The notes under the pieces were generated by a model. That model was given only the letters and a program-made list of their open reading frames with translations, made no database searches and was not told where the DNA came from. 64,000 bases of DNA from assembly GCF_002072155.1 (NCBI RefSeq), contig NZ_BDIY01000006.1:117929-181928 (forward strand). Reading direction: 5' to 3'. Source of the DNA: Roseovarius sp. A-2 (GTDB taxonomy: Bacteria > Pseudomonadota > Alphaproteobacteria > Rhodobacterales > Rhodobacteraceae). Of this stretch, positions 54,378-62,443 are shown piece by piece (position 1 is the stretch's first letter; every line of letters begins with the position of its first letter). The position numbers were made by a program, and so were the translations under genes.

Positions 54378-54853
54378 GCCAGCTACACGTAACCACCAGG
54401 ATCAACGGTGATGAGACCGAATTCCTGTGCGAGGCCGAAGACACGCTGCTCGACGTGCTGCGCGACCGGCTGGGCCTCACGGGCACCAAGGAAGGCTGCG
54501 GCACGGGCGATTGCGGGGCCTGTTCGGTGGCCGTCGATGGCCGTCTGGTCTGTTCCTGCCTGATGCTGGGGGCCGAGGCCGAGGGCCGCGACATCGCCAC
54601 CATCGAAGGCATGGCGACGGGCGACCAACTGCATCCCTTGCAGCAGAAATTCATCGAGATGGCCGCCCTGCAATGCGGCATCTGCACGCCAGGAATCCTC
54701 GTGGCGGCGCAATCGCTGCTGGAGCGCAACCCCGACCCGAGCGAGGAGGAGGTGCGCTATTGGCTGGCCGGTAATCTCTGCCGCTGTACCGGCTATGACA
54801 AGATCATCCGCGCCGTGATGGAAACGGCGGCGGACATGCGGAGGGCGTCGTAA
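54374..54853 (+). CDS. Molybdenum hydroxylase iron-sulfur subunit (CoxS-like)
   Basis: 159-residue protein carrying two [2Fe-2S] clusters. The plant-ferredoxin-like cluster is in CGTGDCGACSVAVDGRLVC and the second four-helix cluster in CGICTPGI and CRCTGYDKI. These relay electrons from the Mo site to FAD. The length and arrangement match CoxS and related small subunits. Its stop overlaps the large subunit start. Confidence 0.96.
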   Translation: MSQLHVTTRINGDETEFLCEAEDTLLDVLRDRLGLTGTKEGCGTGDCGACSVAVDGRLVCSCLMLGAEAEGRDIATIEGMATGDQLHPLQQKFIEMAALQCGICTPGILVAAQSLLERNPDPSEEEVRYWLAGNLCRCTGYDKIIRAVMETAADMRRAS

Positions 54854-57102
54854 TGGCACTGGATGACACCAAGAAAACACGTGAGTTCAAGGTCGTGGGC
54901 ACGCGGCCCGACCGGCCCGACGGGATCGACAAGGTGACGGGTCGCGCCCGGTTTGGCGCCGACATGGTGGCACCGGGCATGCTCACGGGCCGCATCCTGC
55001 GCAGCCCCCACGCCCATGCGCGGATCGTCAGGATCGACGCGTCGAAGGCCGAGGCACTCTCGGGCGTCAAGGCCGTGGTCACCCGTGCCGATTTCGGCGA
55101 GGTGCCCGAGGGTGTAGCCGATGTGCTCGACAACTGCATGGCGGGCGAAAAGGCGCTTTACGATGGCCATGTGGTGGCCGCTGTTGCCGCAAGCAGCCCG
55201 GCGGTGGCGCGCAAGGCGCTGAAATTGATCGAGGTCGAATACGAGGTGCTGCCGCATGTGACGGATGTGGATGAGGCAATAAAGCCCGACGCGCCCGTGC
55301 TGCACGAGGGCCGCCAACAAGAGACGGTGCCCGAGGGCATGTCCGGCAACGTTATCGCGCGTTCCGAATTTGGGCATGGTGATATCGAGGCGGGGCTGGC
55401 GCAGGCCGACCGCGTGGTCGAGCGTACCTATCGCACCGCCGCCACCCATCAGGGCTATATCGAGCCGCATGCCTGTCTGGCCACGATGGGCCCCGATGGC
55501 AAGGCCGATCTGTGGGTCTGCACCCAGGGCCATTACATGGTGCGCAACACCTGTGCTGCCATTCTGGGCATGGAACAGGGGCAATTGCGCGTCACCGCCA
55601 GCGAGATCGGCGGCGGCTTTGGCGGCAAGACAGTGGTGTTTCTGGAGCCCGTCGCGCTGATGCTGGCTAAAAAATCAGGCCGCCCGGTCAAGATGGTGAT
55701 GAGCCGCTCCGAGGTGCTGCGCGCCACCGGGCCGACCTCCTCGACCTCCATCGATGTTAAAATCGGCATGACCAAGGACGGCAAGATCACCGCCGGGTTC
55801 GCCGAGTTGCGCTATCAGGGCGGGGCCTATCCGGGATCGCCCGTCGATATGGGCGCGATGTCGGGCTTTGCGCCTTACGATCTGGAAAACGTCAAGACCG
55901 TGGGCTGGGACGTGGTCACCAACCGGCCCAAGGCTGCCGCCTACCGCGCCCCCGGGGCGCCGATGGCGGCCTTCGCCATCGAAAGCGCGATTGACGAGGC
56001 GGCCAAGGGTTTCGGCCTCGACCCGCTGGACGTGCGGTTGATGAACGGGGCGGATGAGGGGACCAAGGCGTCTTACGGCCCGACCTATCCCGCCATTGGC
56101 CTCAAGGCGACGTTGGAGGCAGCGAAATCGCACCCGCACTGGTCCGCACCCTTGGGCGAGAATCAGGGCAGGGGGGTCGCTTGCGGCTTCTGGTTCAATT
56201 TCGGCGGCGATACCTGCGTGAGCCTTAACATCACGCCCGATGGCACGGTGACGGTGTCCGAGGGCAACCCCGATATCGGCGGCTCGCGCGCGTCGATGAC
56301 CATGATGGCCGCCGAAGAGTTGGGCATTCCCTACGATCAGGTCCGCACGATCATCGCTGACACCGGATCACTGGGGCAGAACGAGGTGACAGACGGCTCC
56401 CGCGTGACCTTTGCCGTGGGGCTGGCCACGATCAAGGCCGCAGAAGCGGCGAAAAAGGAGATGTGCCGCCGCGCCGCCATGATCTGGGGCATCGACGAGG
56501 AGGCCGTGGAATGGGAAGACGGCGCGGCGCGGCCAGCCGGGCCCAATGCCGGGAAATTCCCCCCCATGACGCTCAAGGAGATCGCCGCCATCGCCTCGAA
56601 TACCGGCGGGCCGATTGCCGGGCATTACGAGGTGAATGCCGAAGGCGCAGGCGTGAGTTTCGCCACCCATATGGTGGATGTGGAGCTTGACCGTGACACC
56701 GGCTCGACCAAGATCCTGCGCTACACGGTGTTTCAGGATGCCGGCAAGGCGGTGCATCCCTCCTACGTCGAAGGGCAGTTTCAGGGCGGTGCCGTGCAGG
56801 GTATCGGCTGGGCGCTGAACGAGGAGTATATCTACGGCGAGGATGGGATCCTGCAGAATGCCGGTTTCCTCGATTACCGCATTCCCGTGGCGTCGGACCT
56901 GCCGATGATCGACACTGTTATTCTGGAAATCCCCAACCCGGGCCACCCTTACGGTGTGCGCGGCGTCGGCGAAACCTCGATCGTGCCGCCCCTCGCGGCC
57001 ATCGCCAACGCGGTCTCCGAGGCGGCGGGCGTGCGGATGACGCAATTGCCGATGTCGCCGCCGCGTGTGCTGTCGGCCATGCAGTCCAAAGCGGAGGGCT
57101 GA
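54853..57102 (+). CDS. Molybdenum hydroxylase large subunit, substrate unknown
   Basis: 749-residue catalytic subunit binding the molybdopterin cytosine dinucleotide cofactor. The fold motifs ASEIGGGFGGK and PYGVRGVGETSIVPPLAAIANA (catalytic Glu in the GVGE loop) are present, as are SPHAHARI and FQGGAVQGIGWAL. At the active-site loop CoxL form I has AYxCSFR and form II AYRGAGR; here it reads AAYRAPGAPM near residue 362, so true CO dehydrogenase is unlikely. It belongs to the aldehyde/purine/heterocycle oxidoreductase branch. Order is FAD, Fe-S, Mo subunit, then a MoaD-like gene whose ATG shares a base with this stop. Confidence 0.9.
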   Translation: MALDDTKKTREFKVVGTRPDRPDGIDKVTGRARFGADMVAPGMLTGRILRSPHAHARIVRIDASKAEALSGVKAVVTRADFGEVPEGVADVLDNCMAGEKALYDGHVVAAVAASSPAVARKALKLIEVEYEVLPHVTDVDEAIKPDAPVLHEGRQQETVPEGMSGNVIARSEFGHGDIEAGLAQADRVVERTYRTAATHQGYIEPHACLATMGPDGKADLWVCTQGHYMVRNTCAAILGMEQGQLRVTASEIGGGFGGKTVVFLEPVALMLAKKSGRPVKMVMSRSEVLRATGPTSSTSIDVKIGMTKDGKITAGFAELRYQGGAYPGSPVDMGAMSGFAPYDLENVKTVGWDVVTNRPKAAAYRAPGAPMAAFAIESAIDEAAKGFGLDPLDVRLMNGADEGTKASYGPTYPAIGLKATLEAAKSHPHWSAPLGENQGRGVACGFWFNFGGDTCVSLNITPDGTVTVSEGNPDIGGSRASMTMMAAEELGIPYDQVRTIIADTGSLGQNEVTDGSRVTFAVGLATIKAAEAAKKEMCRRAAMIWGIDEEAVEWEDGAARPAGPNAGKFPPMTLKEIAAIASNTGGPIAGHYEVNAEGAGVSFATHMVDVELDRDTGSTKILRYTVFQDAGKAVHPSYVEGQFQGGAVQGIGWALNEEYIYGEDGILQNAGFLDYRIPVASDLPMIDTVILEIPNPGHPYGVRGVGETSIVPPLAAIANAVSEAAGVRMTQLPMSPPRVLSAMQSKAEG

Positions 57103-57347
57103 TGGTCGAGGTGCTGCTCTGGGGCTCACTCGCCGATCAGGCGGAGGGCGCGCGCAAGGTCGAGATCAACGCCGGCACCTTGCGCGAATTGCTCGACGGG
57201 CTGGGGGAGAAATTCCCCGGCCTGCGCCCGGAGCTGGAGCGCGGCGTGTCGGTCTCCATCGACGGGCGCGTCTACAACGACAGCTGGTTCCAGCCGATTG
57301 CTGAAGACAGCGAGGTGGTGTTGCTCAAGCGGCTGAAAGGGGGGTGA
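57102..57347 (+). CDS. MoaD/ThiS-family sulfur carrier, cox-operon linked
   Basis: 81-residue ubiquitin-like protein (VEVLLWGSLADQAEGARKVEINAGTLRELLDGL, then VYNDSWFQPI and DEVVLLKRLKGG). It ends in the diglycine GG used by MoaD and ThiS for thiocarboxylate transfer. MoaD normally supplies dithiolene sulfur to molybdopterin. It is encoded last in this operon and overlaps the Mo subunit stop, suggesting it serves cofactor synthesis or sulfuration for this enzyme. It could instead be a general MoaD copy or a sulfur carrier in another pathway. Confidence 0.85.
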   Translation: MVEVLLWGSLADQAEGARKVEINAGTLRELLDGLGEKFPGLRPELERGVSVSIDGRVYNDSWFQPIAEDSEVVLLKRLKGG

Positions 57348-57422
57348 GAGAGGGGCGCAGATGGCCTGAAGCTGTCGTTGCCGCATCCCGCGCGAAATGC
57401 ACCGTAGGTGCCGTGCGATCGC

Positions 57423-57448
57423 CATGCCGAAGGCATGCCTCCGGCATG
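57423..57448. repeat. Overlapping hairpin element after the cox-like operon
   Basis: CATGCC-GAA-GGCATG (57423-57437) can pair perfectly, and the following bases GGCATGCC (57432-57439, itself palindromic) and CCGGCATG allow an alternative stem. Located in a 274-base gap between the operon and the converging glycosyltransferase gene. It has no U-tract; it may be a REP-like element or transcript-stabilising structure. Confidence 0.4.
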
Positions 57449-57621
57449 ACGCCGTCCCGGATCCTGGCGATGTGATAGGGCGCGCAAAGTGTTGATTTTA
57501 GAATGACTTGGCTGGGATAAAGTACCTGCATCTGCCGTCGCATCGCCAGTCCCCGGCCCTGCGGCCGCGCTACACCTTTTGGAGGTGTCCAAGGTCCGCT
57601 AGAGGCTATATCCCGACGGGC

Positions 57622-58440
57622 TCAGTCCATCCGCCAGACCTGCGTGTCGTGATCGTAGCGCACCAGACGACGCGCCGCGCGCGGCACCGCGCGTTTCTCG
57701 TATTGCCGCCAGAGCAGGGCACCAAGGCGTTCGGCCCATCTGGGCGGGCGGCGCAGGCGGCGCAATTCGCGGCGATAGGCGCCGGGTGCGCGTTTCGAAA
57801 GCTGCCCCGGCTCAATGGTGAAGGCCCCGAGCTGGGCATCGACCACGTAAAGATCATGTCGCCGCGCCATCGACTTCCACAGGAAATAATCCCCCGCCAG
57901 CTCGCAGCCCCGCAACTGGTCGAGATCGACCAGCGCGTTGAGATCCGAGCGCCAGAAGGTGCTTTCCTGTTCGATCCCGTAAAGCCGGGTGCCATACATG
58001 CCGCAGTCGATGAAGCGGCGGCTGTAGGGATGCGGCAGGCGGGTGTTGACGATCTGCCGCGCCGCGTTGCGCAGCACCGCCTGACCAGTCAGCCAGTGGA
58101 TTTCGGGGAACTGTCCGAACACCTCGGAGACCACCGAAAAGGCATGCGGATCATAGGTCTCTCCGGCGGGCAGATAGCAGGTGACGTCGCCGCCCGCCCA
58201 TGCAAGCCCCTTGGCGAGCGCGTCATACATGCCGCCATCGGGCTCCGACAGGAGCGTGACGCGTGGATCGCGCAGCGCCTCGACCGGCGCGAGGCTGTCA
58301 TCGGATGAGGCCCCGTCGACGATCAGACACTCCACCTGATCGCGCCCCGCAAGCACCGAGCTTTGCGCCAGAACGCTCTCGACCGTGCGCAGCAGCTTGT
58401 CGCCGGCATTGCGGGTGGGGATGAGGAAGGCATAGCGCAT
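57622..58440 (-). CDS. Family 2 glycosyltransferase
   Basis: 272-residue GT-A fold glycosyltransferase. The nucleotide-sugar motifs MRYAFLIPTRNAGDKLLRTVESVLAQ, CLIVDGASSDDS and LLSEPDGGMYDALAKGLAWAGGD (the GMYDA pattern of WcaE/WcaA-type enzymes) are clear. It probably adds a sugar in capsule or lipopolysaccharide synthesis. There are no neighbouring polysaccharide genes, so the pathway is unknown. The C-terminus is Arg-rich (KRAVPRAARRLVRY). Confidence 0.88.
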   Translation of the reverse strand: MRYAFLIPTRNAGDKLLRTVESVLAQSSVLAGRDQVECLIVDGASSDDSLAPVEALRDPRVTLLSEPDGGMYDALAKGLAWAGGDVTCYLPAGETYDPHAFSVVSEVFGQFPEIHWLTGQAVLRNAARQIVNTRLPHPYSRRFIDCGMYGTRLYGIEQESTFWRSDLNALVDLDQLRGCELAGDYFLWKSMARRHDLYVVDAQLGAFTIEPGQLSKRAPGAYRRELRRLRRPPRWAERLGALLWRQYEKRAVPRAARRLVRYDHDTQVWRMD

Positions 58441-58494
58441 GGCCCGCCAATAGCCTGAAAGCGCCGCCCTGTCATGCCTTGATGCGGCACGCGC

Positions 58495-59544
58495 TCAGGG
58501 CGCGGCGCGTTGCAGCATCCCGAACAGGTCGCGCGGATCGTCCGGGTCGGCCAGCAGGTCGAGATCCATGTAGTAATCGGTGGCGCCGATATGGTCGCGG
58601 ATATAGCGCAGGGCGCTGAAATCCTCGATCGCAAAGCCGACGCTGTCAAAGAGCGTGATCTGCTCAGCAGAGGTCCGCCCCGGCACCTCGCCCGACAGGA
58701 CCTGCCACATCTCGGTCACCGGGTGGTCGGGATCAAGCTGCTGGATCTCGCCCTCGATGCGGGTCTGTTCGGGATATTCGACAAAGATAGTGGAGCGGTG
58801 CAGCACCTCCGGCGCGAGTTCGGTCTTGCCCGGGCAGTCGCCGCCGATGGCGTTGATATGCACGCCCGCGCCGACCATGTTGTCGGTCAGGATCGTGGCA
58901 TATTGCTTGTCCGCCGTGCAGGTCGTGATGATCTGCGCGCCTTCCATGCTTTCCTCGGGGCTGCGGCATTGCACGACCTTCAGCCCCAGGCCGGTGAGAT
59001 TACGGGCGGCTTTCTCCGTCGCGGCGGGGTCGATGTCATAGAGACGCACGGATTTGAGGCCGACCAGCGCTTTCATCGCGAGGCTCTGGAACTCCGATTG
59101 CGCGCCCGCGCCGATCATCGCCATGGTGTCGGCACCCTTGGGTGCCAGATGCTTTGCCACCATCGCCGAGGTGGCCGCCGTGCGCAGCGCGGTGAGCACG
59201 GTCATTTCCGACAAAAGCACCGGATAGCCATTACCGACATTGGCCAACAGCCCGAACGCGGTGACGGTCTGCAATCCGGACTTGGTGTTCTTGGGGTGGC
59301 CGTTCACGTATTTGAAGCCATAGACCTCGCCATCCGAGGTGGGCATCAATTCGATTACCCCTTCCTCGGAATGCGAGGCGATGCGCGGGGTCTTGTCGAA
59401 AAGCCGCCAGCGGCGGAAATCAGCCTCGATATAATCGGCCAAGCCCCGCAGCATCGGCTCGATCCCGATGTGGTGGACCAGTTTCATCATGTTGTCGACT
59501 GACACGAAAGGCACGAGCGCCTTGTCGGAGGGGGCGAGTGTCAT
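58495..59544 (-). CDS. Ornithine cyclodeaminase
   Basis: 349-residue enzyme that converts ornithine to proline with ammonia release, using bound NAD. The Rossmann loop is MAMIGAGAQSEFQSLAMKALVGLKSVRLYDIDP; substrate-binding parts include SGLQTVTAFGLLANVGNGYPVLLSEMTVLTALRTAATSAM and GGDCPGKTELAPEVL. ATG 59544 is chosen behind GAGGATAGCCCC. It lies 10 bases after the arginase stop in the same operon, so arginine is turned to ornithine and on to proline. Confidence 0.93.
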   Translation of the reverse strand: MTLAPSDKALVPFVSVDNMMKLVHHIGIEPMLRGLADYIEADFRRWRLFDKTPRIASHSEEGVIELMPTSDGEVYGFKYVNGHPKNTKSGLQTVTAFGLLANVGNGYPVLLSEMTVLTALRTAATSAMVAKHLAPKGADTMAMIGAGAQSEFQSLAMKALVGLKSVRLYDIDPAATEKAARNLTGLGLKVVQCRSPEESMEGAQIITTCTADKQYATILTDNMVGAGVHINAIGGDCPGKTELAPEVLHRSTIFVEYPEQTRIEGEIQQLDPDHPVTEMWQVLSGEVPGRTSAEQITLFDSVGFAIEDFSALRYIRDHIGATDYYMDLDLLADPDDPRDLFGMLQRAAP

Positions 59545-59554
59545 GGGGCTATCC

Positions 59555-60484
59555 TCAGCTATAGGCAAGGGTGGGGCGGTCAAAGACGCGGCGGCCAAGT
59601 GCCGAGGCCGCGAGATCGACCATCACCTGCGCGGTGCGGCCGCGATCATCGAGAAAGGGGTTCAACTCCACAAGGTCGAGCGATGTCATCAGTCCAGAGT
59701 CGCAGATCATCTCCATCACCAGATGCGCCTCGCGGATGGTGGCCCCGCCCGGCACGGTGGTGCCGACTGCGGGGGCGAAGGAGGGATCGAGAAAATCCAC
59801 GTCGAGCGAGACATGCAGGGCACCGCCCTCAGCCGCGACATGGTCGAGAAAGGCCCCGAGCGGACGTGAGATGCCCTGCTCGTCGATCACCCGCATGTCG
59901 TGATAGCGGATCTGCGTGGCTTGCAGCGCCTCGCGCTCGGCGGCATCGACCGAGCGCAAGCCGAGAATGCAGATGTTCTGCTCGGGCACCGGATGGGCGA
60001 CGGGGGGAAAGCCGTGAAACCCCGCGCGGCCGGTGACATAGCCCAAAGGCGTGCCGTGCAGGTTGCCCGAAGCGGTGGTCTGCGGCGTGTGGAAATCGCT
60101 GTGGGCATCAAGCCAGAGCACGAATTGCGGCCGACCCAAAACGGCGGCATGATTGGCCGCGCCCGCGACGGAACCGAGCGACAGGCTGTGATCGCCACCC
60201 AGAAAGACCGGCAGGCCGGTGGCGAGCGCATCCTGTGCCGCCTTGGCGAGGGTCGCGGTCCATCCGGCGGTCTGCGCGGGCGCGTAGACATGGGGCGGCA
60301 TGGCCGGGTCGGGCGTGGCGGGTTGCGGCGTAAGATTGCCGGTGTCCGAGACGCGGTGGCCGAGATCCATCAGCGCCTCGGCGAGACCGGCGGTGCGATA
60401 GGCATCGGGCCCCATCAGGCAGCCGCGCCGATCCTTGCCGCTATCGACGGGGGCACCGATCAGGATGATGTCTTTCGGGGTCAT
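59555..60484 (-). CDS. Arginase
   Basis: 309-residue Mn-dependent ureohydrolase that splits arginine to ornithine and urea. The metal-ligand motifs GGDHSLSLG, WLDAHSDFHTP and SLDVDFLDPSFAPAVGT are intact, with DLVELNPFLDDRGRT at the end. It lacks features of agmatinase. ATG 60484 is preceded by AGAGGTTTCC. It is the first gene of the arginase-ornithine cyclodeaminase operon and is divergent from an AsnC/Lrp regulator, 119 bases away. Confidence 0.93.
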   Translation of the reverse strand: MTPKDIILIGAPVDSGKDRRGCLMGPDAYRTAGLAEALMDLGHRVSDTGNLTPQPATPDPAMPPHVYAPAQTAGWTATLAKAAQDALATGLPVFLGGDHSLSLGSVAGAANHAAVLGRPQFVLWLDAHSDFHTPQTTASGNLHGTPLGYVTGRAGFHGFPPVAHPVPEQNICILGLRSVDAAEREALQATQIRYHDMRVIDEQGISRPLGAFLDHVAAEGGALHVSLDVDFLDPSFAPAVGTTVPGGATIREAHLVMEMICDSGLMTSLDLVELNPFLDDRGRTAQVMVDLAASALGRRVFDRPTLAYS

Positions 60485-60603
60485 GGAAACCTCTGTTGAT
60501 GTGCGTATTGCCGGGAGGATGCTGCCGATTTGGGTTGAATTGAAGCGGCTGTTTTGCACTAATCGGGGCAAATCTGCGCGGACCGAAATCAGAGGCTTTC
60601 GAA

Positions 60604-61032
60604 ATGGACGAAACGGATCGGCGGCTCATCTCGATCCTGCGCCACGATGCGCGCGCCTCGTTGTCGGATTTGGCGATCGGGCTGGGGGTGTCGCGCACCA
60701 CGGTTCGGGCGCGAATCGAGCGGCTGCGCGCAAATGGCGAAATCGTCGGCTTTACCGTGGTGCTGCGCGGCGACACGGCGCGCGATCCGGTGCGCGGGCT
60801 GATGATGCTGGGGATCGAGGGGCGCGGCACCGACCGGGTGATCCGACAGCTCAACGGGTTGAGCGCGGTGCGCGCGACGCATACGACCAACGGCCGGTGG
60901 GACGTGATCGTGGAAATCGGCACCGAAACCCTGGAAGAACTTGACCGCGTGCTGGCACAGATCCGGAGGTTCGACGGGATCGCGAGTTCGGAGACGAGCC
61001 TGCTGCTGAATACGTGGAAATCCGGGAGGTAG
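60604..61032 (+). CDS. AsnC/Lrp-family transcriptional regulator
   Basis: 142-residue regulator. The N-terminal helix-turn-helix is MDETDRRLISILRHDARASLSDLAIGLGVSRTTVRARIERLRANGEI; the C-terminal RAM domain (ATHTTNGRWDVIVEIGTETLEELDRVLAQIRRF) binds amino acids. It is divergent from the arginase operon across 119 bases. Lrp-type regulators with arginine or ornithine effectors control such operons in other bacteria, so it is probably the local regulator. The helix-turn-helix start is close to the N-terminus, supporting the ATG at 60604. Confidence 0.9.
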   Translation: MDETDRRLISILRHDARASLSDLAIGLGVSRTTVRARIERLRANGEIVGFTVVLRGDTARDPVRGLMMLGIEGRGTDRVIRQLNGLSAVRATHTTNGRWDVIVEIGTETLEELDRVLAQIRRFDGIASSETSLLLNTWKSGR

Positions 61033-61060
61033 GTGCAAGGCCTTTGCAAAAGCCTTGCAC
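61033..61060. repeat. TTGCAA-centred palindrome between convergent genes
   Basis: GTGCAAGGC (61033-61041) pairs with GCCTTGCAC (61052-61060); the centre is TTTGCAAA. It directly abuts the stop of the AsnC gene and precedes the dsbB stop by 29 bases. Its centre matches the loop of unit 1 of the array at 22286, so both belong to one TGCAA-centred hairpin type. It may serve as a bidirectional 3'-end structure. Confidence 0.7.
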
Positions 61061-61089
61061 ACCATTTGCTAACGGCGTTCCACGATGCG

Positions 61090-61554
61090 TCAGCGGGCGC
61101 GCAGGGCTAGCAGCCAGAGTGCCGCGAGACCGAGCGACACCAGCATGTTCCAACTCGCCATCGACAGACCGAGCATTTCCCAGGGCACCTCGTCGCAGCG
61201 CACCAGCGGCGCGGCCATGATCTGGTTGAACAACTCGTCTGTGCTAAGCCCCGCCGCGCCGGACGAGGAGCATTCCGACGGCCCCTCCCACCAGCCGCGC
61301 TCGACGCCCGAGTGATAGCCGCCGATCGCCGCCGTCGCGAGGGTGGCGAGCAGCCCGCCGAGCGCCATGAGGCGGGGCAGGGCGAGCAAGGCCGCAGCCC
61401 CGAGCGCGATGGCTATGACATGCGGCCAGCGTTGCCAGAGGCAGAGTTTGCACGGGGCCATGCCGCCGATATGCTGAAAGGCGAGCGCGCCCAGCATCAG
61501 CACGGCGGAGCCCGAGGCGGCAAGCAGGATCAATTGGCGTTGACTGGGGTGCAT
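61090..61554 (-). CDS. dsbB: Disulfide bond formation protein DsbB
   Basis: 154-residue four-helix inner-membrane protein that reoxidises DsbA with quinone. The first redox pair is in GMAPCKLCLWQRWPH (CxxC), the second periplasmic loop holds PSECSSSG and APLVRCDEVPW. Helices lie at about 7-27, 42-61, 65-83 and 127-150. The ATG at 61554 overlaps the stop of the upstream YqaA-like gene, so a longer frame upstream was not used. Confidence 0.9.
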   Translation of the reverse strand: MHPSQRQLILLAASGSAVLMLGALAFQHIGGMAPCKLCLWQRWPHVIAIALGAAALLALPRLMALGGLLATLATAAIGGYHSGVERGWWEGPSECSSSGAAGLSTDELFNQIMAAPLVRCDEVPWEMLGLSMASWNMLVSLGLAALWLLALRAR

Positions 61555-62132
61555 CACAGGAACCTTGTCGCATAAAAGCCGCCGAAAAGCAGCAGTACGA
61601 AGAGTAGTGTCATCAACCCGAGGCGGCGCTCGATGAAGTTGCGCACCGGCGCGCCGAATTTCCACAGCAGGGCGGCCACCAGGAAAAAGCGGATACCGCG
61701 CGCCAGGATCGAGGTGGCGATGAAGGTACCGAGCGGCATCGCCGTCCAGCCCGACATGATGGTGATCACCTTGTACGGAAATGGCGTCACCCCCGCCGTC
61801 AGCACCGCCCAGAACCCGAAATCGTTGAACCGCATGGCAAAGGCGGCCATCGCCTCGCCCTTACCCAAAGCAGTCAGGATCGGCTGGCCGATCTCCTGAT
61901 AGGCGAAGGCGCCGATGGCATAGCCGAGCATCCCGCCCAGCACCGACGAGACGAGTGCGATGCCCGCGATCAACCAGGCGCGCGACGGCCGGGCCAGGAT
62001 CATCGGGATCATAAGAACATCGGGCGGGATCGGAAAGACCGAGCTTTCGATGAAGCTGACGCAGGCCAGCACCCACACGGCATGGCGGTGCTCGGCCATG
62101 CGTAGCGTCCGGTCATAAAGCGATCTGATCAT
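61554..62132 (-). CDS. YqaA-family membrane protein
   Basis: 192-residue membrane protein of the SNARE-associated/DedA-related YqaA group, with five or six hydrophobic segments (MAEHRHAVWVLACVSFIESSVFPIPPDVLMIPMILARPSRAWLIAGIALVSSVLGGMLGYAIG). It carries the IESSVFPIPPDVL and GVTPFPYKVITIMSG motifs of the family. DedA proteins affect lipid and proton homeostasis; the role of YqaA is unclear. It overlaps dsbB. Confidence 0.87.
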   Translation of the reverse strand: MIRSLYDRTLRMAEHRHAVWVLACVSFIESSVFPIPPDVLMIPMILARPSRAWLIAGIALVSSVLGGMLGYAIGAFAYQEIGQPILTALGKGEAMAAFAMRFNDFGFWAVLTAGVTPFPYKVITIMSGWTAMPLGTFIATSILARGIRFFLVAALLWKFGAPVRNFIERRLGLMTLLFVLLLFGGFYATRFL

Positions 62133-62265
62133 GTGGATTGTCCTGTTCGGCTCTGCGGCGAAACACCATGCGGGGCGGGCGCGGTCAAGCCCTCGGCTGG
62201 CCGGGCCGGGATTTTGCGCGAGGGCACTGGACGAGGCGCGCGCGCTCGGCTAATGATGACATCGG

Positions 62266-62351
62266 GCCCAAGTGGCGGAATGGTAGACGCAGGGGATTCA
62301 AAATCCCCCGCTGGCAACAGCGTGCGAGTTCGAGTCTCGCCTTGGGCACCA
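62266..62351 (+). tRNA. tRNA-Leu (anticodon CAA)
   Basis: 86-base class II tRNA. The acceptor stem is GCCCAAG/CTTGGGC with discriminator A and encoded CCA at 62349-62351. The anticodon stem GGGGA/TCCCC encloses TTCAAAA, giving anticodon CAA for UUG codons. The variable arm (GCTGGCAACAGC) is long as expected for leucine. The T-loop is GTTCGAGTC. Its 3' end is the start of an integrated element. Confidence 0.97.
62324..62351. other. Predicted attachment site in tRNA-Leu 3' end
   Basis: The T-arm and acceptor 3' end are the classical target of tyrosine recombinases. The integrase gene begins its coding on the opposite strand and ends 92 bases to the right, the usual arrangement of an element inserted at a tRNA gene. 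A direct repeat of these bases should lie at the far end beyond the window. The exact core is not determinable here. Confidence 0.5.
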
Positions 62352-62375
62352 TTACAAGTCTATGACTTTGCAAGA

Positions 62376-62412
62376 AAAAGCCGCCGATCCGTTGATCGGC
62401 GGCTTTTCCGGT
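62376..62412. terminator. Strong bidirectional terminator after tRNA-Leu
   Basis: AAAAGCCGCCGATC (62376-62389) pairs with GATCGGCGGCTTTT (62394-62407) around CGTT, a 14-bp perfect stem. A T-run follows on both strands within the stem ends. It can end the tRNA transcript rightward and the integrase transcript leftward. Confidence 0.88.
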
Positions 62413-62443
62413 TTTTGCGTGACTCCCACTGCTGACTCCCACT

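Noticed and set aside
54853..57102. Naming the Mo subunit as CO dehydrogenase CoxL
   Set aside because: The active-site loop AAYRAPGAPM matches neither form I (AYxCSFR) nor form II (AYRGAGR).
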